DNA from: Microbacterium sp. MYb66
GTDB lineage: Bacteria > Actinomycetota > Actinomycetes > Actinomycetales > Microbacteriaceae
Direction of reading: 5' to 3'
Assembly (NCBI RefSeq): GCF_002979435.1
Contig: NZ_PCOV01000002.1
Coordinates: forward strand, 670,176-734,175
DNA length: 64,000 nucleotides
The notes under the pieces are model-generated. The model ran no database searches, had not been told where the DNA came from, and worked only from the letters and a program-made list of their open reading frames with translations. A program made the position numbers and the translations under genes. Shown here piece by piece: positions 7,815 to 16,166 of the stretch. Numbering within the stretch: position 1 is the stretch's first letter; each line of letters begins with the position of its first letter.

Positions 7815-9868
7815 CCCGCCCGACGCGAACCCGGACCGCCGCCGCACTCGCCGTGCTGATCCCGGCGTGGGGGCTGGCGGCCGCGTCGATCGCGCTCGCG
7901 TGGATCTTCCAGCTTCCCGCCGCCCCCGTCGCGGGGACCTTCCTGTCCCCTGCTCCCCCCGAAGCCCAGGCGCGTTTCGACGACATCGGCGTCGCGGTCG
8001 CCGTCGTCTACGCCCCGCTCGCGGCGGTGCTGCTGCTGCGTCGTCCGCAGCCGGTGGCGATCCTCCTGGGCGCGCACGCGGTCGGATCCGGGCTCGCGGC
8101 GTTCGGCGTGCAATACGGACTGCTGGCGCTCGAGCATCCGTCTCTGCCCGGCGCGGGTCTGCTCGCTTACGCCGGCGGCTGGGCGTTCGTCCCGGGCACG
8201 TTCCTGACCGCGATCGTGCCGCTGCTGCTCCTGCCCGGCCGGCGAGGGATGCTGCGCCGCGTGCTGGTCGGTCTGGTCGCGGTCGCCGCCGCCGTGGCGA
8301 CCCTCGCCTCGATGACGCAGCAGGGCGACGGGTCTCTCGACAACCCACTCGCACCCGCATGGCCGGCGTATCAGAGCATCCTGCCGGGGACGTACGCCAT
8401 CGCGGCGGCCTCGACGCTCTGCTCCTCGCTGGTGGTCGCCGGCATCCTGGCACGGCAGGCGGTACGGGCCCCCCGCGAGCAGCGGTCGCCCCTCCTCTGG
8501 CTGCTCGTCGGCCACCTCTTCCTCACCGCGTCGTACGTCGTGACGGTGCTGCCCGCCTCGCTCCAGCTCGCGGCGCCGATCTGGGTGTTCGGCACCATCG
8601 CCCCGATCGTCGGACAGATCTTCTACCCCGCCGCCGTGCTCGTGATGGGACTGCAGCACCGTCTCCGGGGCATCGACGTCGCCGTCAGCGCCGTGCTCAC
8701 CACCAGCATCCTCGCCGTACTGGCCGCGGGCGGATACCTGCTCACCATCACTGCACTCGAGAGTCCCGGGCCGGCCACTCCGATCACGGTGTTCACGACC
8801 GCCGCCGTGATCGCGATCGCCCTGCTTCCCGCACGCCGTCTCATCCGCGACCGCGTCGATCGACTGGTCTACGGCGAGTCGGGAGCGCCCGAGCGCCTCG
8901 TCAACACCCTCGGTGCCGAGGTCGGCGAGATCGCGACCGGAGCCGACGGCCTGCGCGCTCTGGCGTCGGCGCTGCGGAGGACGCTGCGCCTCGGATCGGT
9001 GCACATCAGCACTCTCAGCGGGGATGCCGTGGGCGTGCTCGTCGGCTCTCCGCAGGGTGCTCCCGCCCTCTTCCCCCTCCATGCCGGGGGCGAGGACACC
9101 GAGGCGGCCGCGGTGCTCGCCGTCACCGGCTCGGACCCCGACCTGCCCGTCGGCCGCCGAGCCCGCGAGGCCATCGCCGACCTCGCCCCCGTCATCGGGG
9201 TCGTCGTGCGGCTCGCCACCGCCTCGACCGCGCTGGACGCGGCACGACGCCGGGCAGCCGATGCCCGGCACGCCGAACGACGCGCGCTGCGTCGGGAACT
9301 GCACGACGGACTCGGGCCGGCGCTCTCCGGGGCCGGCTTCTCGCTCGCCGCCGCGGCGAACCAGCTCGCACGCGGCGATCGCGCGGCCGCAGAGGCGGCG
9401 GCTGTGCGCGTCAACGAGCTGCTGGACGCGCAGACCGTCGCCCTGACCGGCCTCGCGCGCGGCGGCACGGCGGCCGTGCACGACCTCGCGGGCGACCTGG
9501 AGCGCCTGGTCGCCTCGTTCGCGGGTGCCGACAGCGGAGTGCGCCTGGTCGTCGACGGCGAGGTACGACCGGATCCTCGACGTTCCGGCATCCTGCTGCG
9601 GATGGCCTCCGAGGCGGTGCTGAACGCCGTGCGACATGCCGAGGCGACGTCGGTCGTGGTGACGCTGGGCGGCACGGACGCGATCCTGCGCGTCCGCGAC
9701 GACGGGCGCGGCCTCGGCCTGCGCTCGGGTGCGGGTGTCGGGCTCGCCTCGATGCGGGAGTGGGCCGAGCAGGCCGGGCTGCAGGTGACGTGGGAGCAGC
9801 CGGCGGAGGGCGGCACGCTCGTCGTGGTGCGTGCCGCCGACCGGGTCCGCGCAGAGCGGTCCGCCTGA
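7811..9868 (+). CDS. Membrane sensor histidine kinase, HisKA_3 (NarX-like) type
   Basis: 685 residues from the ATG overlapping the previous stop. The N-terminal part has multiple membrane segments (about 10-330), followed by RDRVDRLVYGE (which mirrors the QRAVDQLLYGR linker of the upstream paralogue), a GAF-like segment, and a dimerisation helix with His498 in RRELHDGLGPAL. The HATPase domain contains the N-box EAVLNAVRHAEA (Asn605) and VRDDGRGLG. It should autophosphorylate and pass phosphate to the divergent NarL-type regulator. The signal is unknown; the large membrane domain suggests sensing within or at the membrane. An open frame extends far upstream inside the first gene, but protein-like sequence starts only here. 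Confidence 0.85.
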   Translation: MTRPTRTRTAAALAVLIPAWGLAAASIALAWIFQLPAAPVAGTFLSPAPPEAQARFDDIGVAVAVVYAPLAAVLLLRRPQPVAILLGAHAVGSGLAAFGVQYGLLALEHPSLPGAGLLAYAGGWAFVPGTFLTAIVPLLLLPGRRGMLRRVLVGLVAVAAAVATLASMTQQGDGSLDNPLAPAWPAYQSILPGTYAIAAASTLCSSLVVAGILARQAVRAPREQRSPLLWLLVGHLFLTASYVVTVLPASLQLAAPIWVFGTIAPIVGQIFYPAAVLVMGLQHRLRGIDVAVSAVLTTSILAVLAAGGYLLTITALESPGPATPITVFTTAAVIAIALLPARRLIRDRVDRLVYGESGAPERLVNTLGAEVGEIATGADGLRALASALRRTLRLGSVHISTLSGDAVGVLVGSPQGAPALFPLHAGGEDTEAAAVLAVTGSDPDLPVGRRAREAIADLAPVIGVVVRLATASTALDAARRRAADARHAERRALRRELHDGLGPALSGAGFSLAAAANQLARGDRAAAEAAAVRVNELLDAQTVALTGLARGGTAAVHDLAGDLERLVASFAGADSGVRLVVDGEVRPDPRRSGILLRMASEAVLNAVRHAEATSVVVTLGGTDAILRVRDDGRGLGLRSGAGVGLASMREWAEQAGLQVTWEQPAEGGTLVVVRAADRVRAERSA

Positions 9869-9910
9869 CCCGACAGCGGGAAGACGATCACGATCGGGTG
9901 TGCGGGCGGC

Positions 9911-10687
9911 TCATCGGAGCGGCTCCGCATCGGATGCCGCCGGCGCAGCAGCTCCGACCGAGCGCGTCTGCGCACGGTCGCCGACCGCGACTCCGCGGCG
10001 TCCCACCAGCAGCCACAGCGCCGCGAAGGCCAGGCCGAGCCCGCCCACCGGCCCGGCGAGACCGGGCACGCCTGTGACGATGTAGCCGGCCACCACCAGG
10101 AGCACGAGTCCCGCGAGCAGGGTGCCGAGGATGCGCGAGACCGAGCGCTCGACCCACGCCATCGCGGCGAGCGCGCCCAGCGAGACGAGCACCCCGAACC
10201 ACGGGATGAACGCGCCGAAGTCGGTGAGGGCGTAGAACACGAGGAGTCCCTCGTCGTCGAAGCTGCCGAACTCGGGACCTCCGTGACCGTAGAGGGCGAG
10301 CGTGCCCTTCCAGGCGTATCCGAATGTCAGGCCGGCGGCGGAGGTCACGAGTCCGGCGGAGAAGACGCGCGAGGCGACCGAGGTCTGCACCCGCTCGGTG
10401 CGCACCCGCCAGGCGCCGTGCAGCACCAGAAGACAGGCGACGGCGGCGAACCCGAGGAGGAACCCGAACCGGTTCCCGGTCGGGTCGAGGTTCGGCATGT
10501 CCTCCGCGGCGGCGATGAGCACGCCGCCGCGCTCGTAGTCGGCCTCGGTCCAGGGCCGCACGTCGAAGAGGATGGTGGCGGCGAAGCCCAAGAGGCCGGC
10601 GGCGACACCCCACAGCAGCCAGAGTCGGCCTCCGCGGGGCGCGGACGGGCGTGAGCCGCGGTCACGTGCGGCGGTGATCTGAGACAT
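9911..10687 (-). CDS. Integral membrane protein of unknown function
   Basis: 258 residues with about six hydrophobic helices (roughly 22-42, 75-92, 108-125, 145-170, 180-205, 208-228) and a charged cytoplasmic N-terminus. Loops contain NLDPTGNRFGF and FDDEGLLVFYALTDFGAFIPWFG, suggesting a polytopic protein with conserved acidic loop residues. No family recognised. It is divergent from another membrane protein gene at 10935, and the shared 247-base gap carries repeats resembling boxes upstream of the kinase pair, so both may be targets of that two-component system. Confidence 0.65.
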   Translation of the reverse strand: MSQITAARDRGSRPSAPRGGRLWLLWGVAAGLLGFAATILFDVRPWTEADYERGGVLIAAAEDMPNLDPTGNRFGFLLGFAAVACLLVLHGAWRVRTERVQTSVASRVFSAGLVTSAAGLTFGYAWKGTLALYGHGGPEFGSFDDEGLLVFYALTDFGAFIPWFGVLVSLGALAAMAWVERSVSRILGTLLAGLVLLVVAGYIVTGVPGLAGPVGGLGLAFAALWLLVGRRGVAVGDRAQTRSVGAAAPAASDAEPLR

Positions 10688-10720
10688 TCGTCTCTCCTGT
10701 TCTGTCGGTGCGCCCCGAAC

Positions 10721-10859
10721 GGACGCCCGGCCACTCTCCGCGTCCGGGCGTCCCGGTTCTCAGGGGCGGCGGTCACGACTCCGCGGGAAGCTGCCGCTGG
10801 GCTGCCCGGAGGATCTCCCCGGCACCCGGGACATCGGTCCCTGCCGCCCGGGACACCGG
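10721..10859. promoter_or_regulatory. Inverted repeat and CCCGGGAC direct repeats between divergent membrane-protein genes
   Basis: GGACGCCCGG (10721-10730) pairs with CCGGGCGTCC (10744-10753). Downstream, CCCGGGACATCGG (10825-10837) is repeated as CCCGGGACACCGG (10847-10859), a 22-bp period of two helical turns, which suits a dimeric or tandem-binding regulator. Nothing else is evident in the 247-base gap. Confidence 0.4.
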
Positions 10860-10934
10860 GACGGCGAGGGTCGAGAGGCGTCGACTCCGGCGCCCGCGCC
10901 GAGTGCGCGCGCTCACAGACAAGGACTCCGCATC

Positions 10935-11624
10935 ATGACCGCACCCGCCGTCTCCACACCGTCAGCCCTCACCGGGACGCCTCGCCCCCGTCTCTGGGCG
11001 GTGACCGGGGCCCTCGCCGCGATCGGCTCGATCGTGAGCGTCTTCCTCTCCATGTCGCTGTCGCCGGAGTACATCCGCGGCAGTGTCATCACCTCGGAGG
11101 CGATCAACGCCGGCCTCATGGACAAACGCCCGCTGCTGATCGCCTTCCACATCGCGACGCTGGCCTCGGGGCTGCTGGTCGTGATCTTCGCGGCGGGTCT
11201 GCATCGGCGGCTGCACGCGACCACGGGTCCGCAGTCGATCGCACCGCTCGTCGCCTTCGCCGGACTGCTGCTGGTCGCCGCGGCGCAGGTGCTCGGCAGC
11301 GGACTGGACACCGAGTTCCTGTTCGGCGTCGACGACACCGCGATCAACCTGCCGGGCGACATCGGCTTCTACTCGCACTGGATCGCCACCATCCCCTGGC
11401 TCTGGGCGGGTGGCGGGCTCGCAGCCCTCGCGGTCGGCGTCGCTTCGCGTGCCGGTGCCGCGCCGCGATGGATCGGGGTCACCGGCTTCGCTCTCGGCGG
11501 ACTCACGCTGCTGCTCGCCCTCTCGCCCCTCCAGTACATGGCGGCCCTGCCCGGCTCGCTCTGGCTCCTCGTGACGGCGCTCGGGTTCGCTCTCGGCGAC
11601 CGGCGAGCTTCGCGGATCCGCTGA
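10935..11624 (+). CDS. Polytopic membrane protein, unknown function
   Basis: 229 residues with about six membrane segments (20-42, 66-86, 102-122, 142-165, 175-197, 203-220). The pattern, with charged MDKRPLLIAFH between helices one and two and GVDDTAINLPGDIGFYSH between three and four, resembles small actinobacterial membrane proteins of the DUF4386 type, but I cannot confirm that. It is divergent from the membrane protein at 9911-10687. No enzyme motif is seen. Confidence 0.65.
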   Translation: MTAPAVSTPSALTGTPRPRLWAVTGALAAIGSIVSVFLSMSLSPEYIRGSVITSEAINAGLMDKRPLLIAFHIATLASGLLVVIFAAGLHRRLHATTGPQSIAPLVAFAGLLLVAAAQVLGSGLDTEFLFGVDDTAINLPGDIGFYSHWIATIPWLWAGGGLAALAVGVASRAGAAPRWIGVTGFALGGLTLLLALSPLQYMAALPGSLWLLVTALGFALGDRRASRIR

Positions 11625-11670
11625 CCGGCAGCGGTTGACGAAGCGGCCGCCCCGGCCTAGAACAGAGCAC

Positions 11671-12030
11671 ATGACGACAGCAGGCGAGAACTGGACCAAG
11701 GCCTACGTCGAGGCGTGGGAATCGAACGACCCGGAGCACATCGGTGCGCTGTTCACCGACGACGCGCGCTACCTCACCAGTCCCGATTCCGAGCCGCGGG
11801 TCGGTCCCGCGGCGATCGTGGCCGGCTGGCTCGACGACCTCGACGAGCCGGGCACCTGGTCATTCGAGTGGAAGATCCTCCACGAGGTCGGCGACTTCGT
11901 CGTGGTCCAGGGGCGTACGGAGTATCCGGCGGAGCGCGACTACCTCAACCTCTGGATCATCCGGCTCGCTCCCGACGGACGCGCGACCGAGTTCACGGAG
12001 TGGTACATGTCGCGACCGCACGAGGGGTGA
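11671..12030 (+). CDS. SnoaL-like / NTF2-fold protein
   Basis: 119 residues in a single alpha+beta cone domain. WTKAYVEAWESNDPEHIGALFTDDARY is the typical first helix and strand of SnoaL-like proteins and the C-terminus ends WYMSRP. The fold hosts polyketide cyclases, ketosteroid isomerases and many uncharacterised proteins; no catalytic dyad can be assigned. The ATG at 11671 is chosen because upstream codons lack conserved character. It lies immediately before the direct-repeat array of the KimA-like gene and could end the preceding transcription unit. Confidence 0.65.
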   Translation: MTTAGENWTKAYVEAWESNDPEHIGALFTDDARYLTSPDSEPRVGPAAIVAGWLDDLDEPGTWSFEWKILHEVGDFVVVQGRTEYPAERDYLNLWIIRLAPDGRATEFTEWYMSRPHEG

Positions 12031-12048
12031 CGGCACGGCCCGGTCGAC

Positions 12049-12111
12049 CGTAAGGATTCCGTGAGGACGGCGCAGGGGGCCGTAGGGATTCCGTGAGGAT
12101 CGCGTGAGGAT
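12049..12111 (+). promoter_or_regulatory. Array of 9-bp direct repeats (candidate KdpE boxes) before the KimA-like gene
   Basis: Copies of CGTRRGGAT start at 12049 (CGTAAGGAT), 12060 (CGTGAGGAC), 12071 (degenerate CGCAGGGGG), 12081 (CGTAGGGAT), 12092 (CGTGAGGAT) and 12103 (CGTGAGGAT), i.e. an 11-bp period with one 10-bp step. Direct repeats of 11-bp period are how OmpR/PhoB-family regulators bind. The same two-copy unit precedes kdp (19599-19618), whose OmpR-family regulator KdpE is encoded in this window. Confidence 0.7.
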
Positions 12112-12139
12112 GCCGCTTGCGGGCGTAGTGTCGCCGGAC

Positions 12140-14215
12140 GTGTCGGACGAAAACAGGGAAAGCGCGGATGCACCGCCGCGCGCCAAGCGCATCCTCATCG
12201 GGGAGCCGCTGACGAGCCAGCAGGTCGACGACCAGCTGCTCCCGAAGCGGATGGCTCTGCCGATCTTCGCGTCGGATGCATTGAGCTCGGTGGCCTACGC
12301 CCCGCAGGAGCTCGTGATGATCCTGCTGATCGGCGGACTCACGTTCCTGTCCTTCACGCCCCTCGTCGCGATCGCCGTCGTGGTGCTGCTGATCGTGGTG
12401 GTGCTCAGCTACCGCCAGCTCATCAAGGCCTACCCGTCGGGTGGTGGCGACTACGAGGTGGCATCGAAGAACCTCGGTGAGATCCCCGGCGTGATCGTCG
12501 CGGCGGCGCTGCTGGTCGACTACGTGCTGACGGTGGCCGTCTCGGTCGCCTCCGGAGTGGACAACATCATCTCCGCGGTGCCCGGCCTCGACCCGTTCCG
12601 CGTCGAGCTGGCCGTCGGCTTCGTGATCCTGATCATCGTCGTGAACCTGCGCGGCGTGCGCGAAGCGTCGCTCGTGTTCGCGATCCCGACGTACGTCTTC
12701 ATCGCCTCGGTCGGCATCATGATCGTCACCGGCCTGATCCGCACGTTCCTCGGTGACGCTCCCGTCGCCTCCAGCGCCGAGTTCTCGGTGCAGGCCGAGA
12801 GCCTCGGACAGGCGGCCGTGATCCTGCTGATCCTGCGCGCGTTCTCGAGCGGATGCTCCGCCCTCACCGGCGTCGAAGCGGTGTCGAACGGCGTTCCCGC
12901 GTTCCGCGCCCCGAAGGTGCGCAACGCCCAGTCGACCCTCGTGCTGATGGGGTCGATCGCGGCCTGCCTGTTCGCCGGGCTCACCGCACTCGCCCTGATC
13001 ACCGGCGTGCACTACGCCGAGAACCCCTGCGACCTCGTCGGCTTCGACTGCACGACTCCGCAGCCCAGCCTGATGGCGCAGATCGCGGCGGCGACGTTCG
13101 GCGGCGGCAGCATCGCCTTCTTCATCGTGCAGGCTGCGACCGCCTGCGTGCTGCTGCTCGCCGCGAACACCGCCTTCAACGGCTTCCCGCTGCTGGGCGC
13201 CGTGCTCGCCCGTGACGGCTATGCACCGAAGTCGCTCAACACCCGCGGTGACCGCCTCGTGTTCTCGAACGGCATGATCCTGCTCGGCATCGCGGCGATC
13301 GCGGTGCTGGTGGTGTTCCAGGCGCGGCTGACGACCCTGATCCAGCTGTACATCATCGGCGTCTTCGTGTCGTTCTCGCTCGGGCAGATCGGCATGGTCC
13401 GGCACTGGCGGCGCGTGCTGAGGGGGCCGGTGGAGGACAAGGCGGGATCCGGGATCGACGGAGCATCCGCATCCGATCGTCGGTCGGCGAAGATCGGCCT
13501 CATCATCAACTCCGCCGGCGCGGTGATGACCGTGCTCGTGCTGCTCATCGTGACGATCACCAAGTTCACGCACGGCGCGTACCTGGTGTTCTTCGCGATC
13601 CCGATCCTCGCCTTCCTGATGCTGGGCGTGAAGCGGTACTACCGCGACGTCGAGCATGAGATCGCGATCGACGACACCACCCGGTTCGGCGCGACCGGCG
13701 ACCTCGCGATCGTCCTCGTCAACCGACTGCAGAAGCCGGTCGTGAAGGCCATCGACTACGCGATCGCGGCGAAGCACGGCAAGACTCTGGCCGTACACGT
13801 CGCCGTGGCCTCCGACGATGCGGCCGCGCTGCAGAAGGACTGGGCCGACCACCTCGTGCCGATCCCGCTCGTGATCGTCGAGTCGCCGTACCGCTCGTTC
13901 GCGCAGCCGGTCACGCAGTTCATCAAGCAGTACCGCGAGAAGCACGGCTCCTCGGTCGTGACCGTGTACCTGCCGCAGTACATCGTGGGGCACTGGTGGG
14001 AGTCGTTCCTGCACAACCGCCGCGCCCGCCGCCTCGCGAATCAGCTGATGCTCGTGCACGGCGTCTCGATCACGCTCGTTCCGTGGCTGCTCGACTCGTC
14101 CGAGCTCATCTACGGTCGCCGCTCCCGCCCGCTGCCGGGTCAGGAGCGCGCAGGGCGCCCGGTGGTCGTGAGCGGACGGCGGGCGCACCGGCCGGGCGGG
14201 CCGCCGCAGGAGTAG
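12140..14215 (+). CDS. APC-superfamily permease, probable KimA-like potassium importer
   Basis: 691 residues from GTG at 12140 (MSDENRE...); an upstream GTG at 12104 with a GAGG at 12095-12098 is an alternative. About 12 membrane segments occupy residues 35-470, with FASDALSSVAYAPQE at the first helix, SGGGDYEVASKNLG and GVEAVSNGVPAFRAPK, all typical of the KimA/YdaO branch of APC permeases. A soluble C-terminal domain (about 500-660) follows, as in KimA, where it binds nucleotides such as c-di-AMP. Such proteins are proton-coupled high-affinity K+ importers. The repeat array shared with kdp supports a potassium role. Confidence 0.8.
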   Translation: MSDENRESADAPPRAKRILIGEPLTSQQVDDQLLPKRMALPIFASDALSSVAYAPQELVMILLIGGLTFLSFTPLVAIAVVVLLIVVVLSYRQLIKAYPSGGGDYEVASKNLGEIPGVIVAAALLVDYVLTVAVSVASGVDNIISAVPGLDPFRVELAVGFVILIIVVNLRGVREASLVFAIPTYVFIASVGIMIVTGLIRTFLGDAPVASSAEFSVQAESLGQAAVILLILRAFSSGCSALTGVEAVSNGVPAFRAPKVRNAQSTLVLMGSIAACLFAGLTALALITGVHYAENPCDLVGFDCTTPQPSLMAQIAAATFGGGSIAFFIVQAATACVLLLAANTAFNGFPLLGAVLARDGYAPKSLNTRGDRLVFSNGMILLGIAAIAVLVVFQARLTTLIQLYIIGVFVSFSLGQIGMVRHWRRVLRGPVEDKAGSGIDGASASDRRSAKIGLIINSAGAVMTVLVLLIVTITKFTHGAYLVFFAIPILAFLMLGVKRYYRDVEHEIAIDDTTRFGATGDLAIVLVNRLQKPVVKAIDYAIAAKHGKTLAVHVAVASDDAAALQKDWADHLVPIPLVIVESPYRSFAQPVTQFIKQYREKHGSSVVTVYLPQYIVGHWWESFLHNRRARRLANQLMLVHGVSITLVPWLLDSSELIYGRRSRPLPGQERAGRPVVVSGRRAHRPGGPPQE

Positions 14216-14255
14216 CCGCAGGGGCGACGCCGCGCGCCCGATCCCGAATTGCCGC

Positions 14256-14284
14256 GAACTTTCGGGATGGGATCGGACAATACC
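14256..14284 (+). promoter_or_regulatory. Probable ECF-type autoregulated promoter of the sigma factor gene
   Basis: GAACTTTC (14256-14263) and CAATACC (14278-14284) lie 33 and 11 bases before the GTG start. The identical spacing and words (GAACTCTC ... CAATACC) recur at 15924-15952 before a truncated copy of the same gene start. The distances place the transcription start at or next to the start codon, i.e. a leaderless mRNA. Confidence 0.55.
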
Positions 14285-14288
14285 CAGT

Positions 14289-14885
14289 GTGACCATCCCC
14301 GACGGCGAGATCATCCGCCGCTCCCTCGAGCAGCGCGCCGCGTTCGCCGAGCTCTACGATCGCCACGAGCGCACGGTGTACCGATACGCCGCCCGTCGGC
14401 TCGGCGTCGCCCACGCCGACGACATCGCCTCGGAGACCTTTCTCGTCGCCTTCACCCGCCGCGAGGACTTCCGCGGCGAGAACGCGCGACCGTGGCTGCT
14501 CGGCATCGCGACCAAGCTCATCCAACGGCACACGCGATTGGAAGCAAGGGCGTGGAGAGGGATGCTGGCATCCGATCTCGCCCGCGTCGACGTCGACCAC
14601 TTCGACGCCGTCAACGCCCGCATCGATGCGCAGAACACCGCACGCCGTCTCGGGAAGGCGATGGCGCGGCTTCCCGCCGGAGACCGCGACACGATCCTGC
14701 TGCACACCTTCGGCGAGCTCGACTACGAGGGCATCGCCTCGGCGCTGGACGTGCCCGTCGGCACCGTCCGCTCACGACTGAACCGCGCCCGCCGCAAGCT
14801 GCGCGCCGCCATCGCACCGGCCCTCGGCCGGGAGAGAGAAGAGGACCATGGACGAGATCTCGCTCCTGCGTCGAACGCGGGATGA
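14289..14885 (+). CDS. ECF-type RNA polymerase sigma factor
   Basis: 198 residues from GTG. Region 2 (about 15-85) shows ELYDRHERTVYRYAARRLG and DDIASETFLVAF; region 4 (about 120-178) shows MARLPAGDRDTILLHTFGE, YEGIASALDVPVGTVRSRLN and RARRKL. It is directly followed, with a 38-bp overlap, by a single-pass membrane protein of the CU044_5270 type, the standard partner of this sigma subgroup and a probable anti-sigma or signal component. A matching promoter lies just upstream and is duplicated 1.7 kb downstream, which suggests autoregulation. Confidence 0.88.
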   Translation: MTIPDGEIIRRSLEQRAAFAELYDRHERTVYRYAARRLGVAHADDIASETFLVAFTRREDFRGENARPWLLGIATKLIQRHTRLEARAWRGMLASDLARVDVDHFDAVNARIDAQNTARRLGKAMARLPAGDRDTILLHTFGELDYEGIASALDVPVGTVRSRLNRARRKLRAAIAPALGREREEDHGRDLAPASNAG

Positions 14886-15891
14886 CATCCCGGAACGGGC
14901 CCCCGACCAGGTGACGCGCGGACGGGCCGACCTCTTCCGTGCGATCGAGGATGAGTCGCCGTCAGCGACGGCGACCCGATCGCGTCGCCGTCGCCGTGGT
15001 TTCGCCTGGGCGGGGTTCTCCACCCTCGGCGCAGGGGCGCTGGCCGTGGCCCTCGTGGCAGGGAACATCCTCGGCGCCGGAGCTCCCGGCGGACCGGGCG
15101 GGGCGGATGCCGCAGCAGCGAGCGTCCTGGAATCCGCAGCCCTGGCGACACTGAAAGCCAGTGACCTCGTCGTGGGCCCCGGGCAGTACCTCCTCCTGAA
15201 GACCGATGGGGCCCACATCGCCATGAGCGCGGAGGGGGGCGACGACTTCCCCTGGTACATCTCGGGCACACACGACGAGCTGTACATCCCGGCTGATCGC
15301 GACGACGACTGGTTCTGGATCCAGTGCGAGCGCTCGGCGCTGCAGACTTTCGGACCCGAATCGGAACGGATGGCCGCGGACTACGCCGCTGCGGACGAGG
15401 ACACGTTCCGCGTCGCGCCGCACGGCTCCTATTATGAGGGCGCCCCGATCGACAGTTACGACTTCGACGAGCTCCCCCGCGATCCGCAGAAGCTCCTGGA
15501 ACGGATCTACGTCGAGATCGGGAGCCAGGGGCCGACACGGGAGGATGCCGCGCTCGGGTGGATCGCCGACCTGCTGCGCAACGGCACGGTCCCCGCCGAT
15601 CTGCGTGCCGCCCTCTACAAGGCCGCGACCGGAATCCCCGGCGTGTCCGTCACCGAGCAGCAGGCCACCCTCAACGGCTCGACCGGGATCGCGATCGGTC
15701 GCGAGAGCAGCGACAGGCGCAGAGACCTCATCATCGATCCCGCGACCGGCCAGTACATCGGCTCCCGCGAAGTCTCGATCGATGGATTCGGCTCGGTCCC
15801 CGCCGGAACCGTCCTCTCTTCCGAGGCGGTGACCACGAGCGTCGTCGACGCCGCTCCGACCGGCCCCGCGGTATGCGCGCAGTACCGATGA
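14848..15891 (+). CDS. CU044_5270-type single-pass membrane protein, sigma-factor partner
   Basis: 347 residues: cytoplasmic N-terminus (1-50) ending in RSRRRRR, one membrane helix (51-75), and an extracytoplasmic domain of about 270 residues with VGPGQYLLLKT, DDWFWIQCERS and ITLNGSTG-like strands near GSTGIAIGRESS. The arrangement (ECF sigma gene, overlapping gene for a one-helix protein with this beta-rich ectodomain) matches the CU044_5270 family as I know it. I infer that it senses an envelope signal and restrains the sigma factor; no zinc-finger anti-sigma motif is present. Confidence 0.7.
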   Translation: MDEISLLRRTRDDIPERAPDQVTRGRADLFRAIEDESPSATATRSRRRRRGFAWAGFSTLGAGALAVALVAGNILGAGAPGGPGGADAAAASVLESAALATLKASDLVVGPGQYLLLKTDGAHIAMSAEGGDDFPWYISGTHDELYIPADRDDDWFWIQCERSALQTFGPESERMAADYAAADEDTFRVAPHGSYYEGAPIDSYDFDELPRDPQKLLERIYVEIGSQGPTREDAALGWIADLLRNGTVPADLRAALYKAATGIPGVSVTEQQATLNGSTGIAIGRESSDRRRDLIIDPATGQYIGSREVSIDGFGSVPAGTVLSSEAVTTSVVDAAPTGPAVCAQYR

Positions 15892-15923
15892 GCGGCGGGA
15901 GCGGGCCTCGGAGAACGAACCGT

Positions 15924-15952
15924 GAACTCTCTGGCCGGAATCGGGCAATACC
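15924..15952 (+). promoter_or_regulatory. Second copy of the ECF promoter
   Basis: GAACTCTC (15924) and CAATACC (15946) have exactly the 22-base spacing of the promoter at 14256-14284, and an ATG follows 11 bases after the start of CAATACC in both. Sequence similarity continues into the first 13 codons downstream, showing a duplicated block rather than two independent sites. Confidence 0.5.
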
Positions 15953-15956
15953 TGAT

Positions 15957-16166
15957 ATGACCATCCACGACGAAGCGATCTTCCGCCCCTCCCTCGACCC
16001 GGCTTCCGTCTCCCTGCCCGCGACCATCCAGGTGGATCTCACCTGGCTGTGGGCCGACCTCGAGGCGAAGCCGGAGCAGACGGGGCACCCCCGTCAGGCG
16101 TCCGCCAGCACCGAACCGAGGATGCCGGCAGCCTCGGCGAAGCGGCCGGGCTCGGCGTTCGCGTAG
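15957..16166 (+). pseudogene. Truncated duplicate of the ECF sigma factor start (69-codon relic or orphan ORF)
   Basis: The frame begins MTIHDEAIFRPSLDP; the sigma factor at 14289 begins MTIPDGEIIRRSLEQ. Eight of the first 13 positions are identical and the promoter in front is duplicated too. After about residue 15 the similarity stops and the rest (69 codons in all) has no sigma region 2 or 4. Its end overlaps the MocR gene on the other strand from 16094. It is probably the remnant of a second sigma operon deleted from the middle; a new short product driven by the sigma promoter is also possible. Confidence 0.5.

Noticed and set aside
7757..9637. 626-codon open frame antisense to the histidine kinase
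   Set aside because: Same reason; His/Arg/Asp-rich repetitive composition and complete overlap with an unambiguous kinase.
12031..12139. c-di-AMP (ydaO) riboswitch before the KimA-like gene
   Set aside because: The gap is about 110 bases and is filled by short direct repeats, too short and without the conserved riboswitch helices.
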